The translations under genes and the position numbers were made by a program. Below the pieces are notes generated by a model. It saw only the letters and a list, made by a program, of their open reading frames with translations. It was not told the origin of the DNA and searched no databases. From the NCBI GenBank assembly GCA_027064585.1, contig JAMOPI010000006.1, positions 1 to 63,467 on the forward strand: a DNA stretch of 63,467 bases, in the 5' to 3' direction. Positions 24,622-32,514 of the stretch are shown here, in pieces; within the stretch, counting starts at the first letter, position 1, and each line of letters begins with the position of its first letter. This stretch comes from Candidatus Desulfofervidaceae bacterium (GTDB lineage Bacteria; Desulfobacterota; Desulfofervidia; Desulfofervidales; Desulfofervidaceae).

Positions 24622-25526
24622 AGAAAATTTTCTTTTTTCTTGGCAAAGGGGGGGTAGGTAAATCCACCCTTTCAGCCAGTTTGGCGTATTATCTCAACAC
24701 GAAAGGAAAGCGGACCTTTTGGGCCTCCATTGACCCAGCCCATAATTTATGCGATATTCTTTCCCTTCCATCCTTTATGGGAACCAAGCAGATAACACCA
24801 AATCTGTGGGTAGAAGAAGTGGACATAAATGCCTATTTAAAACGTTTTTTAAAAGAAATCCAAGAAAAAACTTATCATACTTACCGTTACCTACAGGTCT
24901 TAAACTTGGATAAGATGTTTAATGTCATCAAGCATACTCCAGGTATGGAAGAATTTGCCTGCCTCTATGCCTTAAAAAATATTATAGACCAGCATCAGGA
25001 TAAGGATTATTTGATCATAGATACTCCCCCTACAGGTCTCATGCTTCGTATCTTTAGTCTTCCCTTTGTTACCAGACAGTGGTTAAAGGAACTTAAACGC
25101 TGGCGTAAGGCTATCCTCGCCAGGCGGAAAATGGTGGCTCATATCAAAGGGGAGAGTTACTTTCCACCCGAAGTGGCCTTAGCCGAAAATGAAGACAAGG
25201 TAATGGAGAACCTTTCTGCCCAGCAGAGGACAATGCAATTTTTTGCATCCCTTTTTACAGACCAAGAAAAAACGGTGCTTATTCTGGTTTTAAATCCAGA
25301 CAAACTATCGGTATTAGAGGGGAAGCGGATTCTAGATACACTTAAATCATTTGGTGTTTATATTCGTCTGGTGCTTTTTAATAAGGCGGGACTTCTGCCT
25401 AGACCTAAAGAGCTGGATCTTTTAAAGGACTTGCCCCAAAAAGAGATCCCTTATATGAAACATACTTTGGACCAAAAGGTTTTTTTACAATTAGGCCGTA
25501 TGTGGGCAGAAGATGTCTGTAAATAG
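24618..25526 (+). CDS. ArsA/GET3-family ATPase
   Basis: A 302-residue soluble P-loop ATPase of the SIMIBI class. It has the deviant Walker A GKGGVGKSTLS near residue 10, switch I-like SIDPAHNLCDIL and the DTPPTGLMLRIFSLP motif typical of ArsA-type proteins. The start ATG 24618 overlaps the preceding stop (ATGA); an upstream ATG at 24597 would add 7 residues. ArsA proteins energise arsenite export or target tail-anchored membrane proteins. With cstA upstream and a membrane-anchored protein downstream, a role in transporter regulation or membrane-protein handling is possible. Confidence 0.8.
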   Translation: MKKIFFFLGKGGVGKSTLSASLAYYLNTKGKRTFWASIDPAHNLCDILSLPSFMGTKQITPNLWVEEVDINAYLKRFLKEIQEKTYHTYRYLQVLNLDKMFNVIKHTPGMEEFACLYALKNIIDQHQDKDYLIIDTPPTGLMLRIFSLPFVTRQWLKELKRWRKAILARRKMVAHIKGESYFPPEVALAENEDKVMENLSAQQRTMQFFASLFTDQEKTVLILVLNPDKLSVLEGKRILDTLKSFGVYIRLVLFNKAGLLPRPKELDLLKDLPQKEIPYMKHTLDQKVFLQLGRMWAEDVCK

Positions 25527-26136
25527 CCAGATATTTTTGATTTTACTTGTATTTTCTCTCGGCCTCATTGGTGTCTATCACTGGGGCATGCGCTATAATT
25601 TGCGTCTCTGCCGAAAGTGGGCCCATATCTTAGAAGAATTCTTTTCTCCTCAAGAAAAAGAATATACCTGGCTGGGTGGAGTAATTGGGTTTACGGCTGA
25701 GTATAAGGTACCTCCATTTCGCCAGGTAAAAGTTGTCTTGCGCCTTGTGCCCCGACACAGCCTCCTTTATTGGCCCTTTGCCTTCTTTATGGGCAGAAGG
25801 GACTGCCTGCAAATCTTGTTTTATCTACCCCAGGGCGTCAAAGAAGAGGTGCACCTTATCCGGAAAAGCTTGCGTATACCTCACATTTCCAATCAGGCCA
25901 AATTAAAAAGGCAGAGACTTCACTTACAGGGGATGCCTTTTATTCTCCTATTTGAAAAGGAACCACCTGCCTTTGTGCAAAGCATTGCTGCCCATTGTCT
26001 TTCTGGACTAAAACATCTTGCCTTCACTAAAGAAAATAATATATGTTACTTGGAGTTATTTCTTAAGGAAAAGGAGCTAGGTAAGCTTATAAAGGCATGT
26101 CTTGACATTCTCCTTAAACTCAAGATTCACGATTGA
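25513..26136 (+). CDS. Membrane-anchored protein of unknown function
   Basis: A 207-residue protein with one N-terminal membrane helix (IFLILLVFSLGLIGVYHWG), followed by a soluble, basic region. A second hydrophobic patch is LLYWPFAFFMG. I recognise no domain. It overlaps the ATPase gene by 14 bp, completing a cstA-small-ATPase-membrane protein unit. Its last codons and stop (26134-26136) lie inside the left terminus of repeat copy B, so the original C-terminus may have been changed by that insertion. Confidence 0.6.
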   Translation: MSVNSQIFLILLVFSLGLIGVYHWGMRYNLRLCRKWAHILEEFFSPQEKEYTWLGGVIGFTAEYKVPPFRQVKVVLRLVPRHSLLYWPFAFFMGRRDCLQILFYLPQGVKEEVHLIRKSLRIPHISNQAKLKRQRLHLQGMPFILLFEKEPPAFVQSIAAHCLSGLKHLAFTKENNICYLELFLKEKELGKLIKACLDILLKLKIHD

Positions 26137-26400
26137 TTTATAGTATTCCGCAAAAATTGATGAATTTCCTTCCAACCTCAAATGAAAAGTCAGCGCCGAA
26201 GCGAGCGGGGCCAAGGCAGTTTGTCAGCCACCCCCCAGGGCTTGGCCTTGACCGCATGCGCGAACAAAGGCACTACAATTATAATTGGGCTTGAGGAAAA
26301 TATGAATGTTTTTCACCTTTTAGGTGAAAGGCGTTTTTTTAAAAACCGCTTTATTACAGCTTACTTGTGAGCTTTATTGGAGAGCAATCATGGATTTTAG
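26121..26400 (+). repeat. Composite hairpin repeat, copy B (module 1 deleted)
   Basis: The left end CAAGATTCACGATTG (26121-26135) and the right end CAATCATGGATTTTAG (26385-26400) are decayed forms of the inverted ends of copy A. The left part (TATAGTATTCC.CAAAAATTGA) matches copy D. Hairpin module 1 is missing, with the junction at a CCTTCC repeat, while module 2 and the TTTCACCTTTTAGGTGAAA hairpin remain. It overlaps the end of the preceding gene and lies 25 bp before the phe promoter. Confidence 0.75.
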
Positions 26401-26425
26401 GACATTCCCAAAAGTTGACTTTTAA

Positions 26426-26453
26426 ATGACAATTTGATACTAAAACATATAAG
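26426..26453 (+). promoter_or_regulatory. Promoter of the phe leader-pheA operon
   Basis: ATGACA (26426-26431) and TATAAG (26448-26453) are each 5/6 matches to the sigma70 boxes with a 16-bp spacer. Transcription would start near 26460, just at the Shine-Dalgarno GGAGGGG (26460-26466) of the leader peptide. Confidence 0.5.
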
Positions 26454-26469
26454 TTTAACGGAGGGGTTA

Positions 26470-26538
26470 ATGGCTGCAGGGATAAATCTAGATTTCTTTT
26501 TTTATTTTATGATCTATCCCCCGCGTTCACGGCCTTGA
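26470..26538 (+). CDS. pheL: phe operon leader peptide (22 residues, Phe-rich)
   Basis: A 22-codon frame with a good Shine-Dalgarno (GGAGGGG) encodes a peptide containing LDFFFYFMIY: four Phe codons and a Tyr within five codons (26494-26508). It stops at TGA 26536, inside the antiterminator 5' arm. It lies directly before a strong terminator and pheA, the arrangement of ribosome-mediated Phe attenuation. Stalling at the Phe codons would leave 525-535 of the transcript free to pair with 558-568 (last three digits of the coordinates) and block termination. Confidence 0.85.
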   Translation: MAAGINLDFFFYFMIYPPRSRP

Positions 26539-26568
26539 GGGGTAGTTTAGCCCATCTAGGCCGTGGGC
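26525..26568 (+). promoter_or_regulatory. phe attenuator: antiterminator stem
   Basis: CACGGCCT (26528-26535) is perfectly complementary to AGGCCGTG (26558-26565), and the helix extends to 26525/26568 with two G-U pairs. The 3' arm is the 5' arm of the terminator, so the two are mutually exclusive. A competing upstream hairpin, CTATCCCC 26514-26521 with GGGGTAG 26539-26545, can enclose the antiterminator arm. Confidence 0.75.
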
Positions 26569-26596
26569 CAAAGGCTCACGGCCTTTTGTTTTTTAT
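26558..26596 (+). terminator. phe attenuator: intrinsic terminator
   Basis: AGGCCGTGGGCC (26558-26569) pairs with GGCTCACGGCCT (26573-26584), a 12-bp stem with one G-U and an AAA loop, followed by TTTTGTTTTTTA. It is 14 bp upstream of the pheA ribosome-binding site. Confidence 0.88.
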
Positions 26597-26610
26597 AGGG
26601 AGGTTATAAA

Positions 26611-27696
26611 ATGAGTGAAGAAAGGCTTAACCAATTACGTAAAAAAATAGACACCCTGGATGCTCAAATTGTAGACCTAATTAGTCAACGGGCCAATATT
26701 GCCTTAGAAATCGGTAAGCTCAAGAGCAAAGGAAACTTAAATTTTTGGGATCCCAAAAGGGAAAAGGAGATCTTTTCCCGCTTAAAATCCTTAAACAAAG
26801 GACCATTGCCTCATCAAGCCATTATTAACATTTTTCATGAAATTATTACTGCTACCAGAGAACTGCAACGTCCTACCAAGGTGGCCTTTCTAGGACCAGA
26901 AGCTACTTTTAGTCATATGGCCGCCATTAAACATTTTGGTAAAACTGCCCTTTTTTATCCCCTGCCCAGCATTAAGGATGTCTTTTGGGAGGTAGAAAAG
27001 GGGAGTTATGACTATGGGGTGGTGCCGGTGGAGAATTCTACTGAGGGCGTGGTGGCCTATACATTAGATATGTTTATGCAATCAGAATTGAAGGTGGCGG
27101 GTGAGATTTATCTACGCATTAGCCATTATCTGGCAGCTGCCTTTCAGGAAAAAGAGAAGATCAAGAAGATATATGCCCATCCCCAGGCCGTAGCCCAGTG
27201 TCGCAATTGGCTTTCATACCACTTTCCTCATATTCCTATTTATGAAACCCAAAGTACCTCTCTAGCCGCCCAAAAGGCAAAAGAAGACCCCGAGGCTGCT
27301 GCCATTACGACGAAACTGGCTGCAGAAAGATATGGTCTTTACATCTTAGAAAGACATCTTGAAGACTTCGCCCATAATACGACCCGGTTTTGGATTATTG
27401 GGCAAAGGGTGCCCAAACCTACGGGCAGCGATAAGACCTCTTTACTCTTTGCTACACCTGACCGTCCCGGTGCTCTTTATCGTTGTTTAAAGTCCTTTGC
27501 CGAACAAAATGTTAATCTAACTAAGTTAGAATCAAGACCGATGAAAAACCTTCCTTGGCAATATTTGTTTTTTGTGGATTTAGAAGGTCACTGCACAGAT
27601 GAACCAGTAAAGGCAGCCTTGGAGGAGTTGAAAGAAGTTTCAGTTTATATCAAATTACTTGGGTCTTATCCCAGGGCCTTAGATGAAAATATTTAA
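26611..27696 (+). CDS. pheA: Bifunctional chorismate mutase/prephenate dehydratase
   Basis: Converts chorismate to prephenate and on to phenylpyruvate. The 361-residue P-protein has three parts: an AroQ chorismate mutase helix bundle (residues 1-85, LNQLRKKIDTLDAQIVDLIS), a prephenate dehydratase domain (about 92-275, starting VAFLGPEATFSH and ending with the catalytic HNTTRFWII), and a C-terminal ACT domain (TSLLFATPDRPGALY, then the ESRP motif) for feedback inhibition by Phe. The start follows GGGAGGTTATAAA. It is regulated by the Phe-codon attenuator. Confidence 0.97.
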   Translation: MSEERLNQLRKKIDTLDAQIVDLISQRANIALEIGKLKSKGNLNFWDPKREKEIFSRLKSLNKGPLPHQAIINIFHEIITATRELQRPTKVAFLGPEATFSHMAAIKHFGKTALFYPLPSIKDVFWEVEKGSYDYGVVPVENSTEGVVAYTLDMFMQSELKVAGEIYLRISHYLAAAFQEKEKIKKIYAHPQAVAQCRNWLSYHFPHIPIYETQSTSLAAQKAKEDPEAAAITTKLAAERYGLYILERHLEDFAHNTTRFWIIGQRVPKPTGSDKTSLLFATPDRPGALYRCLKSFAEQNVNLTKLESRPMKNLPWQYLFFVDLEGHCTDEPVKAALEELKEVSVYIKLLGSYPRALDENI

Positions 27697-27707
27697 AGGA
27701 GAGGACG

Positions 27708-28205
27708 ATGAAAATCATGGTTTTAGGCATTGGTAATATCTTAATGCGAGACGAAGGTGTGGGCGTAAAGACCATAGAATATTTACAAAAAATGAGTCTC
27801 CCCAAAGAAGTAGAACTTTTAGACGGAGGGACTTCTACACCCCTTTTATTTCCATACTTTACAGAAATAGATCACCTCATCGTCATTGATGCCGTTAAAG
27901 GGAATATGCCTCCAGGAAGTATCTATCGACTTGGGCTTGAAGACCTTGTTCCTCCTGATGATAGTCCTGTTTCTCTTCATGACCTGGGACTGGTGGATGC
28001 CTTAAACATGGCGGCTGTCGCAGGCAAATGTCCCAAAAGCGTTGTTATCTTTGGCATAGAGCCTAAAATTATAGACTGGGGTATGGAATTAAGTCCAGAG
28101 ATTGAAGCTTGTATCCCTAAAGTAGCGGAGTTGGTGCTAGAAGAAGTGGAAAAGATAATTAACTCGGCTTCGCGTAGCTGTGTAGACCAGAAAGGAGAAA
28201 GTTGA
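27708..28205 (+). CDS. Hydrogenase maturation endopeptidase (HyaD/HycI family)
   Basis: A 165-residue protease that trims the C-terminus of the [NiFe] hydrogenase large subunit after nickel insertion. The family motif VLGIGNILMRDEGVGV is at the N-terminus; the other metal-site residues fall in VIDAVKG and SLHDLG. It starts 11 bp after pheA behind AAAGGAGAGGACG and may share its transcript. A candidate client is the Mvh-type hydrogenase whose small subunit starts at 62574. Its end overlaps the converging ccsA-like gene by 47 bp. Confidence 0.92.
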   Translation: MKIMVLGIGNILMRDEGVGVKTIEYLQKMSLPKEVELLDGGTSTPLLFPYFTEIDHLIVIDAVKGNMPPGSIYRLGLEDLVPPDDSPVSLHDLGLVDALNMAAVAGKCPKSVVIFGIEPKIIDWGMELSPEIEACIPKVAELVLEEVEKIINSASRSCVDQKGES

Positions 28206-28992
28206 CACCAAAATAAGTGAACAAGACCGAGGCAAAGCCTACAATGGAGATAAAGGCCAGTTTCTTTTCCCCCCATCCCTTTACTAAACGACAGTGAAGG
28301 AAAATGGCGTAGATAAACCAAGTAATTAAAGACCAGGTTTCTTTAGGGTCCCAGCTCCAATATTTCCCCCAGGCCTTATCTGCCCATACGGCCCCGGTAA
28401 TGATTCCGACCGTTAAGAGAGTAAAACCAAAGGCGACCGTTTGGTAAACCAACTCATCTAGTTGCGTCTTTGTAGGAAAAATGTTCCAAAATTTGCTGTC
28501 TGGCTTTTTCAGTAAGTAAACAATACTTAACCCACAAGAGATAGCAAAGGCTCCATAGGCCAAAAAACAGGTAATGACATGGACGATTAACCAATTACTT
28601 TTAAGGGCTGGCAAAAGTGGTTCAATGCGGCTGTTTACGTCTGGTGAAAAAGAGGCATAAGCCATCGTCAAAAAGCTAAACGGCAGGACAAAGGCTCCAA
28701 GGAGATAATTTTTATATTTTCTTTCAATCACCAAATATAATAAGGCAATACACCACGCAAAAAAGATAAGGGATTCATAAAGGTTAGAAAGAGGGGCGTG
28801 GCCAATGCCCATTTTATGAGACTCTATCCAGCGCAAGATGATTCCTATTGTATGGACAATAAGGGTAAATGCCGTTGCACCTGTAGCCAATTTTTGAATG
28901 GCCCTTTTGCGGAAGACCAATAAAATAAGATAAAGTAACCAACAACCAAGATAAAGAAAGGTGACATAGCTCAGAATCTTTACATTCCACAT
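28159..28992 (-). CDS. ccsA: Cytochrome c assembly protein (CcsA/CcsB-ResC type)
   Basis: A 277-residue membrane protein with about eight helices and the haem-handling tryptophan-rich motif WGKYWSWDPKETWSLITW. The conserved LSNLYESLIFFAWC segment near residue 80 is typical of CcsA/ResC of system II cytochrome c maturation, which presents haem to apocytochromes outside the membrane. The partner ResB/Ccs1 is not in this window. It overlaps the end of the hydrogenase protease gene tail-to-tail by 47 bp. Confidence 0.92.
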   Translation of the reverse strand: MWNVKILSYVTFLYLGCWLLYLILLVFRKRAIQKLATGATAFTLIVHTIGIILRWIESHKMGIGHAPLSNLYESLIFFAWCIALLYLVIERKYKNYLLGAFVLPFSFLTMAYASFSPDVNSRIEPLLPALKSNWLIVHVITCFLAYGAFAISCGLSIVYLLKKPDSKFWNIFPTKTQLDELVYQTVAFGFTLLTVGIITGAVWADKAWGKYWSWDPKETWSLITWFIYAIFLHCRLVKGWGEKKLAFISIVGFASVLFTYFGVNFLLSGLHSYAKPS

Positions 28993-29025
28993 TTCCAGTA
29001 GCCTTTTTTTCCAAACTTATCGCAA

Positions 29026-29235
29026 CTATGCTTCTTCTTTAGACTTCTCTTCAGTCTTCTCTTCTAGCTCCTTTTCTGGAGTAACATCAATGGCCTTATC
29101 TTCCTTAAAGGCCTTTTTAAAGTTACGGATACCCTGTCCTAGGCCAGCACCTATTTCTGGCAAACGGCTGGCCCCAAAGATAATAAGAACAATTAAAAGA
29201 ATGACTAAAAGCTCTGGTAAACCAATCCCAAACAT
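29026..29235 (-). CDS. tatA: Sec-independent translocase component TatA/E
   Basis: A 69-residue protein with an N-terminal membrane helix ([18 protein letters not shown]) and the FGxxxLPEIG hinge ([20 protein letters not shown]), followed by an amphipathic helix and a charged tail. It forms the pore of the twin-arginine pathway that exports folded redox proteins. The start is ATG 29235. The gene lies upstream of, and in line with, the ccsA-like gene; both serve exported redox proteins. Confidence 0.93.
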   Translation of the reverse strand: MFGIGLPELLVILLIVLIIFGASRLPEIGAGLGQGIRNFKKAFKEDKAIDVTPEKELEEKTEEKSKEEA

Positions 29236-29318
29236 TCATTTCTCCTTTAAAGGAGTTTTAAGAAACCGTGCTTCACAATAGCACTCATTTAGATGAGTGT
29301 CAATATGTTTGTCCCCCA

Positions 29319-29347
29319 TTGACAAATAGCTCTTTTTTTGCTAAAAA
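29319..29347 (+). promoter_or_regulatory. Promoter of the PxxKW protein gene
   Basis: TTGACA (29319-29324), a 17-bp spacer and TAAAAA (29342-29347). A short hairpin, CACTCAT/ATGAGTG, lies about 20-35 bp upstream. The same box pair and spacing occur before hrcA. Confidence 0.45.
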
Positions 29348-29394
29348 GCCGCCCGTTTTGACCCTGGAATAAATCCTTTTAAGGAGGTTGAAAG

Positions 29395-29688
29395 ATGTTG
29401 GAATGTGTGACGGTTAAAAAAGGTATTCGTTGCCCTTTTATGACCCCTAAGGGATGTGCTTTCAACGGAGGTTGTTGCCATCCCATCGTTGAGCAATGTG
29501 AGGGATGTGCTCACATTATGGAGACAGAAGCAGGAAAGTATTGCCGTATCTGTCCTGACCCTGCTGCCAAATGGCGGCTTGGTCGCTGTAATTTTGCCAC
29601 TCATGTTAAGAACGGTAATGGCAAAAACGGCAATGGCAAGTGGATCAATCCCTTAAAGGCCTCTAAACGCAAGGCAAAGGCCAGATAA
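29395..29688 (+). CDS. PxxKW family cysteine-rich protein
   Basis: A 97-residue protein with ten cysteines between residues 4 and 65 (for example GCAFNGGCCHP and CEGCAH) and the diagnostic PDPAAKW. The C-terminal 30 residues are Gly/Asn/Lys-rich and basic. The family is known mainly from sulfate-reducing and related Desulfobacterota and has no established function; metal or Fe-S binding is a fair inference from the cysteines. TTTTAAGGAGG precedes the ATG. Confidence 0.85.
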   Translation: MLECVTVKKGIRCPFMTPKGCAFNGGCCHPIVEQCEGCAHIMETEAGKYCRICPDPAAKWRLGRCNFATHVKNGNGKNGNGKWINPLKASKRKAKAR

Positions 29689-29725
29689 GGTTGACATTCT
29701 ATCCTTTCCCTGCTACCCACAGGGC

Positions 29726-31276
29726 ATGCAGTCCCAAAAGGAACAAAAGGAAATTGCCCGGGCAGCAGGTATTTATACCTTAGGCACATTTTTAAGTCGG
29801 ATTTTAGGATTTGGGCGTGAGGTGGCCATCGCTTATTTTTTAGGCACAGGTATGGCTGCCGACGCCTTTTTTGTTGCCTTTCGTCTGCCCAACCTCTGGC
29901 GGCGCCTTTTTGCCGAAGGGAGCATGGTCATTGTTTTTGTGCCGGTTTTTACTGAGTATCTAACCACCAAGTCTAAAAAAGAAGCCATATACCTGGCCCG
30001 CATTGTCTGGACAATCCTGGCCCTAATACTATTGTTTTTAAGCTTCTTAGGGGTTTTCTTTGCCCCCTGGCTGGTCAAACTTATTGCCCCTGGATTTGAG
30101 CGCATACCAGCAAAGTTTCATCTGACTATTAATCTTACCCGTATTATGTTTCCCTATGTGTTTTTGATTTGCTTGGCGGCCCTAGCCATTGCTATCTTAA
30201 ACTCGCTACGCTATTTTGCTACCCCGGCCTTTAGCTATTCCCTCCTCAATCTTTCCATGATTCTTTCTCTTGTCCTTGCCCACAAGTTTGGCTGGGTAAG
30301 TGTCTATGCCCTAGCGATAGGCGTAATGGTGGGTGGTTGTTTACAACTTGGTTTACAATTACCCTTCCTATTTAAAGAAGGTTTTTCTTTAAAACCTGTT
30401 CTTTATTTCCATCACCCGGCCTTAAAAAAGATTCTCAAACTTATGCTTCCTGCCGTCTTTGGTGCAGCCGTCTACCAATTGAGCATTTTTATCAACACCA
30501 TTTTGGCCTCTTTTCTTCCGCAAGGGAGTGTATCCTATCTTTATTACGCCGATCGCCTTGTCCAATTCCCTTTGGCCCTCTTTGCCTTTTCCTTTGGCAC
30601 AGCCTCTTTGCCTTCCCTTTCGGCCCAAGCGGTCAGAAGGGATTATGAGGAATTTAAAGAGACCCTTTTGTTTGGGTTAAGAAGTGTAATCTTTTTGGTC
30701 TTTCCAGCTTCCCTTGGCCTTATTGTGTTAAGATGGCCCATTGTCAAGCTTTTCTTCCAACGGGGTGCCTTTACGGCCTTTTCTACAAAGGCTACAGCCC
30801 AAGCCCTTTTTTACTATGCCTTGGGTCTTGTCTTTTTCAGTGCCTTGCGCTTTTTAAATAACGCCTTTTATGCCTTACAAGATACAAAGACGCCGGTCAA
30901 GGTAAGTGCCTTTTGTTTAGTTTTTAATGTTATTTTAGGTATCTTGCTTATGCGGCCTTTAAAACACGCCGGTTTAGCCCTTACGACTTCGCTTGTGGCA
31001 GCCATAGATGTTTGCCTTTTGGCCTTTTTATTAGAAAGGCGTATCGGAGAGATATTCACTAGGAAGTTTTATCTTTCTCTCTTTAAAATAGGTCTTGCTA
31101 GCCTAGGTATGGGAGGCTGCTTATGGGCTTATCAGCATTGGCAAAGGAGTGAGCTTTGGCAATTGATAGGAGGAATTCCCCTAGGTATTCTGACTTTCTT
31201 TTGTTTTGCTTTTGTGTTAAAATGTGAAGAGTTTACGGTTGCTAAAAAGCTCTTATGGAAGAGGTTAAAGGAATAG
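29726..31276 (+). CDS. murJ: Lipid II flippase MurJ
   Basis: A 516-residue polytopic membrane protein of the MOP superfamily with about 14 helices. The N-terminal segments TFLSRILGFGREVAIAYFLG and ADAFFVAFRLPNLWRRLFAEG are characteristic of MurJ/MviN. It moves lipid-linked peptidoglycan precursor across the inner membrane. Upstream, CAGGG and ATG 29726 fit a weak ribosome-binding site. Its stop abuts the GTG of the next gene. Confidence 0.95.
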   Translation: MQSQKEQKEIARAAGIYTLGTFLSRILGFGREVAIAYFLGTGMAADAFFVAFRLPNLWRRLFAEGSMVIVFVPVFTEYLTTKSKKEAIYLARIVWTILALILLFLSFLGVFFAPWLVKLIAPGFERIPAKFHLTINLTRIMFPYVFLICLAALAIAILNSLRYFATPAFSYSLLNLSMILSLVLAHKFGWVSVYALAIGVMVGGCLQLGLQLPFLFKEGFSLKPVLYFHHPALKKILKLMLPAVFGAAVYQLSIFINTILASFLPQGSVSYLYYADRLVQFPLALFAFSFGTASLPSLSAQAVRRDYEEFKETLLFGLRSVIFLVFPASLGLIVLRWPIVKLFFQRGAFTAFSTKATAQALFYYALGLVFFSALRFLNNAFYALQDTKTPVKVSAFCLVFNVILGILLMRPLKHAGLALTTSLVAAIDVCLLAFLLERRIGEIFTRKFYLSLFKIGLASLGMGGCLWAYQHWQRSELWQLIGGIPLGILTFFCFAFVLKCEEFTVAKKLLWKRLKE

Positions 31277-31912
31277 GTGAAGGAAGTTCTCCCTGTAGAA
31301 CGGTTAAAATCTATTTTACATTCCCCTCAGGCCGTAATCAATTTTCTGCGCCAAGTAGCTGGTTGCCAGTGTCCGCAGGAGGTGCTAAGGAAGGCGAAGA
31401 TTACATTTGTTGCCCGTCCTTTGCTTAATTATTTTCTAGAGATGGCAAAGAGGTTAAAACATGTACCTCGTCTTACCGAAATGGAAAGGATTACCAATGT
31501 TTACTTAGGCTTGCCAGAGGATCTAAAATGGCCACGCAATAAAAGGGGATACCTGCGACATCCCAAAAGTTGGACGAAAAAGTTTTTGCGCAAACACTAT
31601 ACCGAAGAATATGTGCAGACCCTTTCATTCTTGCGTAAGTTAGTCTTTGTAGAATATGAGGTGGTGATAGACGTTCCTAAGCGGGCATTTTTCTTCATTA
31701 AGGCCGCCCAGGTGCCATTTTCGTTGACACAGATAGAAAAGGCCTATGCCTGTGCCGAATTATTGAGAAGGTTATGTCAATATGACCGGTTCCGTTTGCT
31801 TACCATTACCACACCCCGCATGGCGGTGGGGTTGGATAAGATTGACAAGGCCATCTCTTGGCAGGAGTTGGGAGAGAAAGGTGGATATCTGGTTAAAGCT
31901 TCAACAGATTAG
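31277..31912 (+). CDS. Uncharacterised protein between murJ and the site-2 protease gene
   Basis: A 211-residue basic protein beginning with GTG immediately after the murJ stop. It has no membrane helix and no motif that I recognise; a WPRNKRGYLRHPKSWTKKFL stretch is rich in basic and aromatic residues. Close packing (0 bp from murJ, 32-bp overlap with the protease gene) supports expression in the murJ-queE operon. I cannot assign a function. Confidence 0.55.
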   Translation: MKEVLPVERLKSILHSPQAVINFLRQVAGCQCPQEVLRKAKITFVARPLLNYFLEMAKRLKHVPRLTEMERITNVYLGLPEDLKWPRNKRGYLRHPKSWTKKFLRKHYTEEYVQTLSFLRKLVFVEYEVVIDVPKRAFFFIKAAQVPFSLTQIEKAYACAELLRRLCQYDRFRLLTITTPRMAVGLDKIDKAISWQELGEKGGYLVKASTD

Positions 31913-32513
31913 CATTATGGTTCCACCTATCCTTATGGCCGTTACGGTGCATGAGCTTGCCCATGGTGTGGTTGCAAGCATAAAAGGAGATCCTACCCCT
32001 TATCAAGCAGGTCGTTTAACCATTAATCCCCTGAAACATTTAGACTTTTGGGGAACAGTTGTTTTCATTGTAACAGGCATGATTGGGTGGGCAAAGCCGG
32101 TGCCTGTTAACGCTGCCCATTTCAAGAACCCGAAAAAAGACATGTTTTGGGTGGCTTTAGCTGGTCCGGCCGCTAACGTCCTTTTGGCCTTTATCTTAAG
32201 TGTAGCCTACCACATTATGGGTAAAATACCAGCCCCTGAAGGTTTTTGGTTTAATGTAGTTGCTCCTATTTATTTAATGTTAAAAATAGGGGTAATTCTT
32301 AATTTAGGTTTGGCCTGTTTTAATCTTATTCCTCTTCCTCCTTTGGACGGTAGCCACTTACTTGCTGCCTTTTTACCAGATAAGTATCTTGGGTCATTTA
32401 AAGAGCTGGAAGTATATAGCATATTTATTCTTCTTGTTTTGATCTTTACGAGGGTAATAGATTACTTGGTCATTCCACCCCTTCATTTTTTGGTAAAGCT
32501 ATTTTTGGGCTAA
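31881..32513 (+). CDS. Site-2 protease family (M50) membrane metallopeptidase
   Basis: A 210-residue compact intramembrane zinc protease-like protein. The zinc motif HELAHG is near residue 24, the GPAANVLLAF segment follows, and the third ligand lies in PLPPLDGSHLL. The start is taken as GTG 31881 (GGAGAGAAAG upstream), since translation from 31782 would add 33 residues with no family likeness. It belongs to the small group without PDZ or CBS domains, whose substrates are generally unknown. Confidence 0.85.
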   Translation: MDIWLKLQQISIMVPPILMAVTVHELAHGVVASIKGDPTPYQAGRLTINPLKHLDFWGTVVFIVTGMIGWAKPVPVNAAHFKNPKKDMFWVALAGPAANVLLAFILSVAYHIMGKIPAPEGFWFNVVAPIYLMLKIGVILNLGLACFNLIPLPPLDGSHLLAAFLPDKYLGSFKELEVYSIFILLVLIFTRVIDYLVIPPLHFLVKLFLG

Positions 32514-32514
32514 T

